NCBI RefSeq assembly: GCF_046719735.1
Contig: NZ_JAUTWQ010000014.1
Span: forward strand, 62,001-126,000
Source: Halobacillus_B rhizosphaerae
GTDB taxonomy: Bacteria > Bacillota > Bacilli > Bacillales > Halobacillaceae
DNA: 64,000 bases
Reading direction: 5' to 3'
Shown: positions 1 through 8,272 of the stretch, one piece after another
Layout: the number at the start of each line of letters is the position of its first letter
Position numbering within the stretch: position 1 is the first letter of the stretch
The notes under the pieces: generated by a model
What the model was told of the DNA's origin: nothing
The model's input: only the letters and a program-made list of their open reading frames with translations
The model's database searches: none
Program-made: the position numbers and the translations under genes

Positions 1-1803
1 GACTCTGGAAGTAGTTATTCCCAGATCGCCAACTGCCCTATCACTAATGGCTCCCGACCCGCCAATCACTATTCCTGAATTAAATTTTTCAGATTGAATA
101 TAGTTTTTTACTACAGTCGGTACCTTATTTTCTTTTACAAAAATGATAGGCATTTGGGCATTTTGAGCATAAGCTGCCACTGAAACTGCATCGGGGAAAT
201 TTTCCCCGGTTACTATAATTGCTTTCTCACTGTTAAAGGTTAAGGTCTTGTCGATAGCAATTGATGTTTTATAACGCGTGTCGCCCGCTACTCTTATTGT
301 TTTTATTCCATTTTCATTTAGTTTTTCTTTCACCTCAGAAGACAATGCTCCCGGACCGCCGGTAAGCACTACATAATCTGTCTTCAACCGTTTAAGTTCT
401 TTCACATGCTCCGAAGTGATCTGATTATTTTTAACCAGCAGAATAGGCGACTTCAATTGATTAGCAAGAGGAGTAGCGGCTAAACTGTCTGGAAAACGAT
501 CTGCGGTCGCCATCACGACGAATTTTCCCGTGTAAGATTCCCCATTAGCCTTATAATTGGTCTCCTCTAAACTATCCCAGCCATTTTTCGAAATAGCTAG
601 GGATGTTTCTACTGAGGTCGTACCGGCAATTCGATTATTCTCATTGATAAGCTGCTTTGACCGCCCGGCATTAATCAGTCCTTCGCCGAGCTGTGCTTCT
701 TCTGTCAGCGGGTGGGCTCCTTTAGATAATAAAGTTTTTATTTGTTCACTCGTTAAATAAGGAGCTGCCGCTTTTAAGCGGGCTGCAAGAGAAACAACAA
801 TTGGAGTGGCCATACTCGTTCCATCTAAATATTCATAACTGCCATCCAAGTATGTACTGTAAATGTGAGAGCCAGGCGCAGCCACATCAATATTCGGTCC
901 ATAATTAGAGAAATCAGCCCGCTTCTGAGTTCCTGTTTCCGTGGCACCTACAGAAAGTACTGAAGAAAAAGCAGCCGGGAAGGTAGTGCGGTCTACGTCA
1001 TCATTGCCTGCGGCAGCAATAACAAGCACTCCCGCATTATTCGCGTATTCCACTGCCTCTTGCATGTACTCTGAATTTGAATAGCCGCCAAGGCTCAAAT
1101 TGATGATATCAGCACCATGGTCTACAGCATAATTGATCCCCTGTGCTACATCTGACATATATCCCTCACGCGCTTCTATCACTTTAATCGGCATGATCTT
1201 TGCTCCTTTGGATATAGAAGAAATTCCTATGCCATTAAATGTACCTGCTCCCACGAGTCCCGCTATGTGAGTCCCATGACCAAAATAATCTTCTGGGAGC
1301 TTTCCTGGCTCCAGCACGTTATATCCTTTAACCAAGCTGCCTTTAAGATCGGGGTGATCTTCATCTACTCCAGAGTCAATGACAGCAACCGTCACCCCTG
1401 TTGAATTCTGGTCGTTGTACCAGCTTTGATCAATATTTACATCTTTAAAGAACTGAAACTGCTTAGAAAATAAGGGATCTTTTTCAGCTTCTCCCCATGC
1501 GTAAACCGGAGTATCCAGCTCCGCAAACTGAACATCAGTTTCTTTTCTTAGTTCTTTTATTCTGCTGGATGCCTGTTTTTCAGCAACTTTTAATATGTAA
1601 ACTTCCCCATCTTTATGAGGCGTCTTTTTTAATACTTTTTCATTGCTCTGTGTATGTATCTTTTGATCATGGTCCTGATTATATTTAACAATAATTCTCA
1701 CTGTATCATCTGACTGCGCATAAACGGCACTCGTGCAGAGGCAGAAGCTCAATACAAGGCCAAACGTAACCAGAAAAAATGGAAGCCAATTTTTTCGTAA
1801 CAT
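1..1803 (-). CDS. CWB2-anchored subtilisin-like serine protease (S8), C-terminus cut by window edge
   Basis: Secreted serine endopeptidase held at the cell wall. It is open from an ATG at 1803 to base 1, so 601 codons are visible and the C-terminus lies outside the window. A signal peptide covers about residues 1-30, followed by an I9-like propeptide. The S8 domain shows all three catalytic blocks: Asp in VIDSGVD near residue 141, His in GHGTHVAG near 178 and Ser in GTSMATP near 330. From about residue 388 the protein becomes cell-wall-binding type 2 (CWB2) repeats, with signatures such as RFPDSLAA, LTGGPGALS and VAGDTRYKTS; at least two are visible. The SD is GGAGAGGATAG before the ATG. It neighbours LCP and TagO-type genes, which fits a wall-polymer locus. 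Substrates are unknown. The family call is secure. Confidence 0.93.
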   Translation of the reverse strand, partial: MLRKNWLPFFLVTFGLVLSFCLCTSAVYAQSDDTVRIIVKYNQDHDQKIHTQSNEKVLKKTPHKDGEVYILKVAEKQASSRIKELRKETDVQFAELDTPVYAWGEAEKDPLFSKQFQFFKDVNIDQSWYNDQNSTGVTVAVIDSGVDEDHPDLKGSLVKGYNVLEPGKLPEDYFGHGTHIAGLVGAGTFNGIGISSISKGAKIMPIKVIEAREGYMSDVAQGINYAVDHGADIINLSLGGYSNSEYMQEAVEYANNAGVLVIAAAGNDDVDRTTFPAAFSSVLSVGATETGTQKRADFSNYGPNIDVAAPGSHIYSTYLDGSYEYLDGTSMATPIVVSLAARLKAAAPYLTSEQIKTLLSKGAHPLTEEAQLGEGLINAGRSKQLINENNRIAGTTSVETSLAISKNGWDSLEETNYKANGESYTGKFVVMATADRFPDSLAATPLANQLKSPILLVKNNQITSEHVKELKRLKTDYVVLTGGPGALSSEVKEKLNENGIKTIRVAGDTRYKTSIAIDKTLTFNSEKAIIVTGENFPDAVSVAAYAQNAQMPIIFVKENKVPTVVKNYIQSEKFNSGIVIGGSGAISDRAVGDLGITTSRV

Positions 1804-1920
1804 CCCCACTATCCTCTCCGTTGAAATTACGGTGATTATAACACATTTAAAATTTGTTTAACTAGAGTTATTGGAAGGAATTACAAAAAAGGCCACAGAA
1901 TATTTCATCTGAGCCTGGAC

Positions 1921-2925
1921 TTACAAAGAGTTTTCTTTTTCAGTGGAGTTGGCCGTGTTTTCATCGTCAAGAGGCGTATCTATGCCTAAATGCTGTTTTA
2001 ATTCATCTGCAGAATGCTTTAAACTTTGCTCATCCACAGAGTAATACCAGATTCCATCCAGAGTCATTGCTTCTCCTTTCAGCTGCATGGTATCAAATTG
2101 AAAATGATCTTGACTGAGAACATAATCTTTAAAGGTAACCAACTGATCAAATGACAAATTCGTTTTAAGATGCTTTCCTAAAGAATCAATCACATCTCCG
2201 TAGCTGCCAATCGAACCGGTTTGGGAAGCTTTTTGAACAATCGCTTCTAAGAGGTCCATTTGTCGATTTCCTCTTGCTAAATCACTATCATACTTTCTAG
2301 TCCGAGCAAGTGCTAAAGCTTCTTCACCGTTCAATTTCTGACTTCCTTCCTCAAGCACAATAGAATTTTTATTATCTTGACTGTTCTGTTCTTCTATATG
2401 GAAGGGCACATCGTAACGGATGCCTCCGAGTGCGTTTACTACATCCACAAAGGAATTAAAGTCCAATCGAACATAGTAGTCTACGGGGATATCCAGCATA
2501 TTTTCTACAGTACTAACCGCAGCATCCATTCCACCGAACGCATGGGCATGAGTGATTTTATCTTTATAACCTACTTCTGGAATATACACATAGGAATCTC
2601 GAGGAATATTTAACATTTTGACGGAGTGATCTTCATTATTAAAGGTGGCTAATATCAATGAATCTGATCTTGAACTCACTTCACCTTCAGGGTTACGTTT
2701 ATTACTACTGTCGATTCCAACGAATAGTATGGATGTATTATCAATGTCAGGATTAATCGAGGTTTGCCGTTTCTCTGAGGTTTCACCACGAGCTAATTCC
2801 ATTTGTGATTGCTCCGTCACTTGTACTGCTTTATTTGTCAAATATGCAGAATATCCCAGGATAGATCCAACTCCAAAGAACAGTAAAATAACAGCGAGGC
2901 TTAAAATAATTTTCCACTTAGACAT
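1921..2925 (-). CDS. LCP (LytR-CpsA-Psr) family wall-polymer ligase
   Basis: Membrane-anchored enzyme of the family that transfers lipid-linked anionic polymers such as wall teichoic acid to peptidoglycan (TagTUV type). The 334-aa protein has a short cytoplasmic N-terminus, one membrane segment at about residues 6-28 and an extracellular LCP domain at about 65-235. Visible LCP hallmarks are GID near 72, SRSDS with Arg86, NIPRD with Arg109, and the later Arg-rich ARTRKYDSD stretch used for pyrophosphate binding. The tail (about 300-334) is polar and acidic. The SD AAAGGAGTAATC sits before the ATG. The next gene upstream on the same strand is the TagO/WecA-type transferase, but a strong terminator separates them. 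Older annotations call such proteins transcriptional attenuators; the ligase role is now better supported for the family. Which polymer it handles cannot be told. Confidence 0.92.
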   Translation of the reverse strand: MSKWKIILSLAVILLFFGVGSILGYSAYLTNKAVQVTEQSQMELARGETSEKRQTSINPDIDNTSILFVGIDSSNKRNPEGEVSSRSDSLILATFNNEDHSVKMLNIPRDSYVYIPEVGYKDKITHAHAFGGMDAAVSTVENMLDIPVDYYVRLDFNSFVDVVNALGGIRYDVPFHIEEQNSQDNKNSIVLEEGSQKLNGEEALALARTRKYDSDLARGNRQMDLLEAIVQKASQTGSIGSYGDVIDSLGKHLKTNLSFDQLVTFKDYVLSQDHFQFDTMQLKGEAMTLDGIWYYSVDEQSLKHSADELKQHLGIDTPLDDENTANSTEKENSL

Positions 2926-3000
2926 GGTATGATTACTCCTTTAAAACACTATGTACAGACTATTCCCTCATTTTTACATTTGTTAACATTTGGAAGTTTT

Positions 3001-3039
3001 AAAAAAGACATCCCTTAAGTAGGACTTAAAGGATGTCTT
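3001..3039 (-). terminator. Rho-independent terminator after the TagO-type gene
   Basis: Near-perfect 16-bp stem (AAGACATCC plus CTTAAGT arms, one mismatch) with a 3-nt AGG loop at 3005-3039, followed on the minus strand by six T. It ends the transcript of the upstream transferase before the LCP gene. Confidence 0.9.
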
Positions 3040-3054
3040 GAATATTAGGAAATA

Positions 3055-4098
3055 CTATCTTTTATTTCGATCTCTTATAAAATTCAGTATCGGACGATAA
3101 TCTTTGCCAATCAAACCTGTCATTTCAACAATTAACTCGATCATAACAATCAGGAAAAGAATGACAAATGCTGCACCAAACAAGGTGGTCTGAGAGAAAA
3201 TAACTGCAGCTAAGCTGAACAATGCACTCATTGCATAAATCATCAGAACAGTTTCAGGATGGGTATATCCTAAATTTATTAAGCAATGATGCAAGTGAGA
3301 TTTATCAGGCGCTGACAGCGGTTTTCGCTGAATTGTCCTTCTCACAATGGCAAAAATCGTATCTGAAATTGGAACTCCCAGAATAATTACTGGAATGATG
3401 AAGGAAAATAAGGTTACATTCTTAAACCCAAGTAAAGATAACACACCGATCATAAATCCTAAAAATAATGATCCCGTATCACCCATAAAAAGCTTTGCTG
3501 GGTAAAAGTTGTATATTAAAAATCCAAGCGTGCTTCCTAACATCATGAAGCCCATAAATACCACAAAAATATTCCCCATTGTGATGGCCATTCCTGAAAT
3601 AGTCAGTAAAGCAATGGCCGATACGCCAGCGGCTAAGCCATCCAGTCCATCAATTAAGTTAATGGCATTTGTGATGGCAATAATCCAAATAATGGTGATT
3701 GGAATGCTTAACAATCCAAATTGTATTTCACCGCCAAAAGGTAAATTAATAAATTCTACTCTTACACCGCCTAATACAACAATTAACGCGGCCAATAATT
3801 GACCGGATAATTTCAGCTTGGGCGAAAGTTGAATTAAGTCGTCCAGAACTCCTGTCAGAATAATAATGCCTGCTCCAAATATTACCGGGAGCGCATATTT
3901 GCTGTCTGGGAAAAATAAGATAAATCCAACCAGAAAACTTATAAATATGGCAAGACCGCCTAAGCGGGGCATTAATTTCTTATGAACTTTTCTAGCATCG
4001 GGTTTATCTGTAGCACCAATTTTTACAGCTAATTTCTTCACAAATGGTGTGATAATCACTGATAATATAAAGCATATTAACAAGGCCTTATATTCCAT
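3055..4098 (-). CDS. tagO: Undecaprenyl-phosphate GlcNAc-1-phosphate transferase (TagO/WecA, MraY family)
   Basis: Integral membrane enzyme that moves GlcNAc-1-phosphate from UDP-GlcNAc to undecaprenyl phosphate, the first step of wall teichoic acid and related polymers. The 347-aa protein has about ten to eleven membrane segments. Family signatures are present: DDLIQLSP, NAINLIDGLDGLA, GDTGSLFLG and the His-rich DKSHLHH loop that marks the WecA/TagO branch rather than MraY. I start it at 4098 because AGGAGG lies six bases upstream; an ATG ten codons earlier at 4128 has no SD. It lies next to an LCP ligase, which would attach the finished polymer. About 230 bases upstream (4099-4329) are AT-rich, with no gene or clear signal that I can see. 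The gene symbol is by family resemblance. Confidence 0.9.
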   Translation of the reverse strand: MEYKALLICFILSVIITPFVKKLAVKIGATDKPDARKVHKKLMPRLGGLAIFISFLVGFILFFPDSKYALPVIFGAGIIILTGVLDDLIQLSPKLKLSGQLLAALIVVLGGVRVEFINLPFGGEIQFGLLSIPITIIWIIAITNAINLIDGLDGLAAGVSAIALLTISGMAITMGNIFVVFMGFMMLGSTLGFLIYNFYPAKLFMGDTGSLFLGFMIGVLSLLGFKNVTLFSFIIPVIILGVPISDTIFAIVRRTIQRKPLSAPDKSHLHHCLINLGYTHPETVLMIYAMSALFSLAAVIFSQTTLFGAAFVILFLIVMIELIVEMTGLIGKDYRPILNFIRDRNKR

Positions 4099-4329
4099 AA
4101 GGACCCTCCTCAAAATTATTCTTTCCATTAATTCATGTAAACATTTGTGTTAGTTATTACCAAATGCCATACCCTGAATAATGCAAGGATTTATATTTTT
4201 TAAAACGAATGATCTTTTCTAAATATTAGACGTACCATTAAAGCTAATAGTTTCATATTTTTCATCAAATTCATGTATTTATTTTACATAATGCGACGTA
4301 TAAACACAACAACAATCTCGCAAGTACCA

Positions 4330-5370
4330 TTAAAAAGTATCCGTATCCCCTAGAGTAATCCACCAATCTTTCTTTCTATGAAACTTACTTGTTAATAGCG
4401 GATTTTGGATGACTAGAGTCGCAGCTTCTTTACCTGCCTTAAATCCAGTCGAATGTAAGGCTGCTATTGACACTTGATTTGTTAAATTACCCCACGTTTG
4501 AATAATGTCGCAATCACTCAAAAATTCAACGGCCGTCTTAAACAAATGAGGATATATATTCTCCTTTACAGCCAGCCAATCTAAAATAAAGCCCATATTC
4601 ACGGTTCCCTCTTTATAGGGGACGACAGCTTTCCTGATAATTACATACCCCTTCAAGCATTCACCATCGCTCAAAGCGATTATCCGGTAAGTTCTTTCAG
4701 GATGATTGACATATCTCCAATTTAAATAGTTGGAGTCACGCTTTACCACCACATGCGAAAGCTTACGATTGTGTTCACTAAGTTTATCGAACCTAGAATC
4801 ACATCTTTCTACTTCTTCTACTGTAAAAGGAGCAGGTTCATCAGCATTTTTCCTTATTCTACCTAATTTATTCCCTATATTGTGCAGTCTTGAAACATGG
4901 GACAATTTGGGATGGAAACAGGAAAGTAGAGAAAACGGTCTTAAAATAAGACGGAATTTCAATGCATCACCCAGCTCTTGAGCATTCGTGTGTTTAATCA
5001 GACCCGCTTTTGCACCCGAAGCTGGAAATCCATATAAATACTCAATACCTTCTTCTTGTGCCTTTTCCATCATTTTAGTAATTAATTGTTTGTATACACC
5101 TTTTCCTCTAGCTTTCGGGGAGACCATTGTATCTACTCGAAAACCTATCTTAGAGGATACACCATTGATATAGGCATCCACTACCCACAAAGCTGCATGT
5201 CCAAGAATTTCTCCTTGATCTTCATAAATCACACAAAAGGGATTGAAACGATTAGGTGCAGATTGATACTTCCAGTTCCAATGTTCCGCTGAAAAATTTT
5301 TGCGGAAGACTTCTTTAAAAAGCTTTCTTATCTTACCTTCATCACCGGGCAGATAGAATCGAACACTCAT
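4330..5370 (-). CDS. GNAT family N-acetyltransferase, unknown substrate
   Basis: The N-terminal half is a GNAT fold: the acetyl-CoA pyrophosphate-binding motif is visible as SPKARGKGVYKQL around residues 92-104, preceded by a VDTM strand. The C-terminal half (about 170-346) has WRYVNHPERTY and a second GNAT-like region, a layout common in large GNAT proteins of surface-polysaccharide loci. I start at the internal ATG at 5370 (GGTGGTATC before it) because the earlier ATG at 5406 lacks any SD. Protein length is then 346 aa with no signal peptide, so it should be cytoplasmic. Its position between TagO and a wall-binding protein suggests modification of a wall-polymer sugar or amino group. That role is inference, and the acceptor is unknown. 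Confidence 0.75.
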   Translation of the reverse strand: MSVRFYLPGDEGKIRKLFKEVFRKNFSAEHWNWKYQSAPNRFNPFCVIYEDQGEILGHAALWVVDAYINGVSSKIGFRVDTMVSPKARGKGVYKQLITKMMEKAQEEGIEYLYGFPASGAKAGLIKHTNAQELGDALKFRLILRPFSLLSCFHPKLSHVSRLHNIGNKLGRIRKNADEPAPFTVEEVERCDSRFDKLSEHNRKLSHVVVKRDSNYLNWRYVNHPERTYRIIALSDGECLKGYVIIRKAVVPYKEGTVNMGFILDWLAVKENIYPHLFKTAVEFLSDCDIIQTWGNLTNQVSIAALHSTGFKAGKEAATLVIQNPLLTSKFHRKKDWWITLGDTDTF

Positions 5371-5512
5371 GATACCACCACGTTTAGTATATTCTTCGTC
5401 TATCATACCAGATGAAAAAGAGACAGAGTATAAAATTCCAAAAAAGTACTGGCACCCAGTTCTCTTTTCATAGAATACGACAAGCTTCGTTCGTTTTTGA
5501 CCGTATTTTTTA

Positions 5513-5545
5513 TAAAAAACGCCGGAACAAGCGTCCCGACGTTTC
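5513..5545 (-). terminator. Rho-independent terminator after the SLT-CWB2 gene
   Basis: An 11-bp stem (AAACGTCGGGA with TTCCGGCGTTT, two G-T pairs) and short loop, followed by a run of six T on the minus strand, directly behind the stop codon of the gene ending at 5548. Confidence 0.88.
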
Positions 5546-5547
5546 TT

Positions 5548-7983
5548 TTATCGTTTTAAATACGTTTCTATTTGATTTCTGGTCTTATTAGAAATAGCAT
5601 TTTCACCGCCGATGTAATAAAGTTCAGGCTGTAAAACCGCTTTATTTAAATATCCTTCGGTAACCTTAGGAATCCCATCTGTTCTTGTAAGAAGGATAGG
5701 GGACTGATAATCGGCAGCTAAAGAAGATGCTGACAGGGCATCTACCGTTTCATCGCCTCTCGTAAATAGTACCTTATCCATCTTACTCTGATCATAATAC
5801 TTTTGAGCGATGGCAATGCTTGTTTTATAACGATCCGTGCCATATACACGTGTAACTTTTCCGGTTAACTGCTCAAGCTCGCTCTTCACTTGATTGGAGA
5901 CAGGTGTAGTCCCTCCGATAATCGTTGCTGAAGAAATTGAATTTTCCTTAATAAAATCCTTCACTGATTGACTTAAATGATTGGATTCAGTGAATAAGAT
6001 TGGGATATTCTTTTCCCCTGCGTAAGGGGCAATGGATAACGCATCTGGGGAATTCTCATCACCAGTCGTTACAAAAATTTGATCAACGCTCGCATGATCG
6101 GCCACCTCTGATGCTATAGCATAAGAGGTCTTGTACCTTGTTTCTCCAGCAAGCCTCTTAATGTCACTAGCTGGAAGTAAATCATGCACCTCTTGTTCTA
6201 CACTTTTCGAAACTGCTCCTGTTTCTCCGCCCAGCAAATAAACTTTCTTAGGGGAAAGACGGCTAAGTTCATGAGAAACCTCTGTTGGAAGTTGATCAGT
6301 TTCCGTTAGTAGTAAAGGTGAACTGAATTCAGATGCTAAAACACTTCCCGTTAATGAATCAATTGGTAAATCTCCCCGTCCAATGACTACAGCTTCCGGC
6401 TGATTCCAATGCCACCCAAAGTTTGCGAGTGAGGCACTTGTTTCATAACGACGGTCTCCTGACAGTTCATAGCTTGTTACGTCATCTGTTTGGTTTAAAT
6501 AACTGCCCGCTACATAACCTCTAGTACCGTTACTTGCTTGCACGGGATACCATACAAAATGTGAGGTATTGCTAGAATTCGCTTTAAAATCACCAGTAAT
6601 GGTTACTTTATCACCAGCATTTAGTTTCATTAGTTTATTGCCGCCTGGAGACGACCTTAAATTCAGATCGTTTACACTCGCGTAAGCAGTTTCCCCAGCA
6701 GTAAAGGTGTCCTTCGATTTATGGAGAGGACCATTCATCTTTACGTTTTCTAATCCAAAGTTTAACAATATACTATCCTGGGTAAATAATTTATGCGTTG
6801 GAAATGGGGTTACATCTACTAAACTGTAATCGCGAATATTTTTGAAAATATCTTCTTGGTACGCCATAGGGCTGTAGGCATTAGTGATTGGATTATTCCG
6901 ATCTGATAATCCGTTATAAGCCATAACAGCAAAATACCAATTTTCTATAATATCACGGTCGTTATTATTAATGGTCGGAATATAAGGATAACCATTAGAA
7001 TACTTTTTACTGCGGACATCATAATAATTCCATTTACTTTCAAGGATTTTTATTCCTTCTTCAATGTTAAAGCGAATATCTTCTTTTAATCGTTTAACGT
7101 ACTTATTTTTAGATTGCCCTTCTGTTAAATAACGATAATCAGAGACTTGCATTATGCCGATTCCTATACAGTCATATCCCAGTTTCACATTTGTTCCGTC
7201 CCAATTACCACATTGATCTGAATACCAGTTTACTGGAGTATTGCCTTTAGACCAATACTGCTGCCACCCGCTTTCCTGAAAAGCAATAGCTTTCAGCACT
7301 TCAGCTGGGATGTCGGCTTTCTCTGCTTCTTCGGTTAAAATTCTGCTGATTTCCTGATAAGAAGGATTGGTATAGCGTTCATTAACTTGCGTACTCCCTC
7401 CGCTGGATTGTGTGGTTATAGCATTCTTGACTGGAGTTTTAGTTTCCTGCTTTAATTTCACCTTGTCACCATTAATAGTGAATTCCAGACTGGAAATGGA
7501 GCTTGGTTCTGATTTATTATCGCCTTGCTCATATGTTGGTACTTCCACTTGAACCTTGCTATTCTCTATGCTTAGTTTTGCTCTTGAATATGTAGAGGAT
7601 TGATAAATTTCATCCACCTGGTCAGACTTAATGCTTAAAATACGAAAGAAAAGTGCCTGTCCGCTTCCATCCATCCGGTAAGCTACTGCTAAATACTGCT
7701 GGTTATCTTTATTAATAATATAAAGATCAGACAGCTTAGCGAATTCTTCGTTGGAGTAAACCTTTTCCCCATTCCGAGTGACAATTACACTCGCTTTCTC
7801 TTTATTATTCACTTTCACTTCTATTTGATTGGTTAATTTCACGGTGCGTTCTCCATTAGTAAAACTGTAATGGTTTTCTTTAGAAGCGGCTTCCGCGTGA
7901 CTGTAAGACATCATACAAACAATAAATAACGTTACCAAAAATAATGGAATAATTTTTTTACTAGTCATCTTCATGTCTCTCAT
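5548..7983 (-). CDS. Secreted SLT-like glycosidase with SH3 and three CWB2 repeats
   Basis: Large 811-aa wall protein. Residues 1-33 form a signal peptide ending AEAA. Residues 35-185 are a low-complexity beta region without a known match. About 205-400 is a lytic-transglycosylase/lysozyme-like (SLT) domain: AFQESGW supplies the catalytic Glu, and GIGIMQVSD is the matching later motif. About 430-500 is a bacterial SH3 domain (NLRSSPGG, GYVAGSYL). About 505-811 holds three CWB2 repeats (YELSGDRRYETS, RLAGETRYKTS, RVYGTDRYKTS). The likely role is cleavage of the glycan strand at the cell surface, with CWB2 holding it to an anionic wall polymer. SD GAGGGAG precedes the ATG. The upstream 250 bases (7984-8232) hold only AT-rich leader and a neighbouring terminator. 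The substrate bond is not proven by sequence. Confidence 0.9.
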   Translation of the reverse strand: MRDMKMTSKKIIPLFLVTLFIVCMMSYSHAEAASKENHYSFTNGERTVKLTNQIEVKVNNKEKASVIVTRNGEKVYSNEEFAKLSDLYIINKDNQQYLAVAYRMDGSGQALFFRILSIKSDQVDEIYQSSTYSRAKLSIENSKVQVEVPTYEQGDNKSEPSSISSLEFTINGDKVKLKQETKTPVKNAITTQSSGGSTQVNERYTNPSYQEISRILTEEAEKADIPAEVLKAIAFQESGWQQYWSKGNTPVNWYSDQCGNWDGTNVKLGYDCIGIGIMQVSDYRYLTEGQSKNKYVKRLKEDIRFNIEEGIKILESKWNYYDVRSKKYSNGYPYIPTINNNDRDIIENWYFAVMAYNGLSDRNNPITNAYSPMAYQEDIFKNIRDYSLVDVTPFPTHKLFTQDSILLNFGLENVKMNGPLHKSKDTFTAGETAYASVNDLNLRSSPGGNKLMKLNAGDKVTITGDFKANSSNTSHFVWYPVQASNGTRGYVAGSYLNQTDDVTSYELSGDRRYETSASLANFGWHWNQPEAVVIGRGDLPIDSLTGSVLASEFSSPLLLTETDQLPTEVSHELSRLSPKKVYLLGGETGAVSKSVEQEVHDLLPASDIKRLAGETRYKTSYAIASEVADHASVDQIFVTTGDENSPDALSIAPYAGEKNIPILFTESNHLSQSVKDFIKENSISSATIIGGTTPVSNQVKSELEQLTGKVTRVYGTDRYKTSIAIAQKYYDQSKMDKVLFTRGDETVDALSASSLAADYQSPILLTRTDGIPKVTEGYLNKAVLQPELYYIGGENAISNKTRNQIETYLKR

Positions 7984-8232
7984 TATTCTCCCTCTCTTTC
8001 AATAGTCCCTAAATTTATTCAAGCAAGCAGACAATAAATGCAGCATTCCCAGCAGATCCTAAATACTCCTCTCTTGCCAAAAATTACACTTATGATAGAT
8101 AGTAGTACATTTTTATTATTTCTTCTACATTCTTTTCGTAAATACGACAAAATTAAGTCTTTTTATCTAAGTGAATTTTTCCACTTATCTCTATTTTCGA
8201 CACGTTTGTATCGGATGTTAATACCTGTATTC

Positions 8233-8265
8233 AAAAAAAATAAGCCTTCTCAAAAGAGAAGGCTT
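8233..8265 (-). terminator. Rho-independent terminator after phosphoglucomutase
   Basis: Stem TAAGCCTTCT paired with AGAAGGCTTA, loop CAAAAG, then eight T on the minus strand. It lies 8 bases past the stop codon at 8273. Confidence 0.92.
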
Positions 8266-8272
8266 ACATTCA

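Noticed and set aside
5971..7983. Reading the SLT-CWB2 protein as an amidase
   Set aside because: The AFQESGW and GIGIMQVSD motifs fit a transglycosylase/lysozyme-like fold, not an amidase zinc site.
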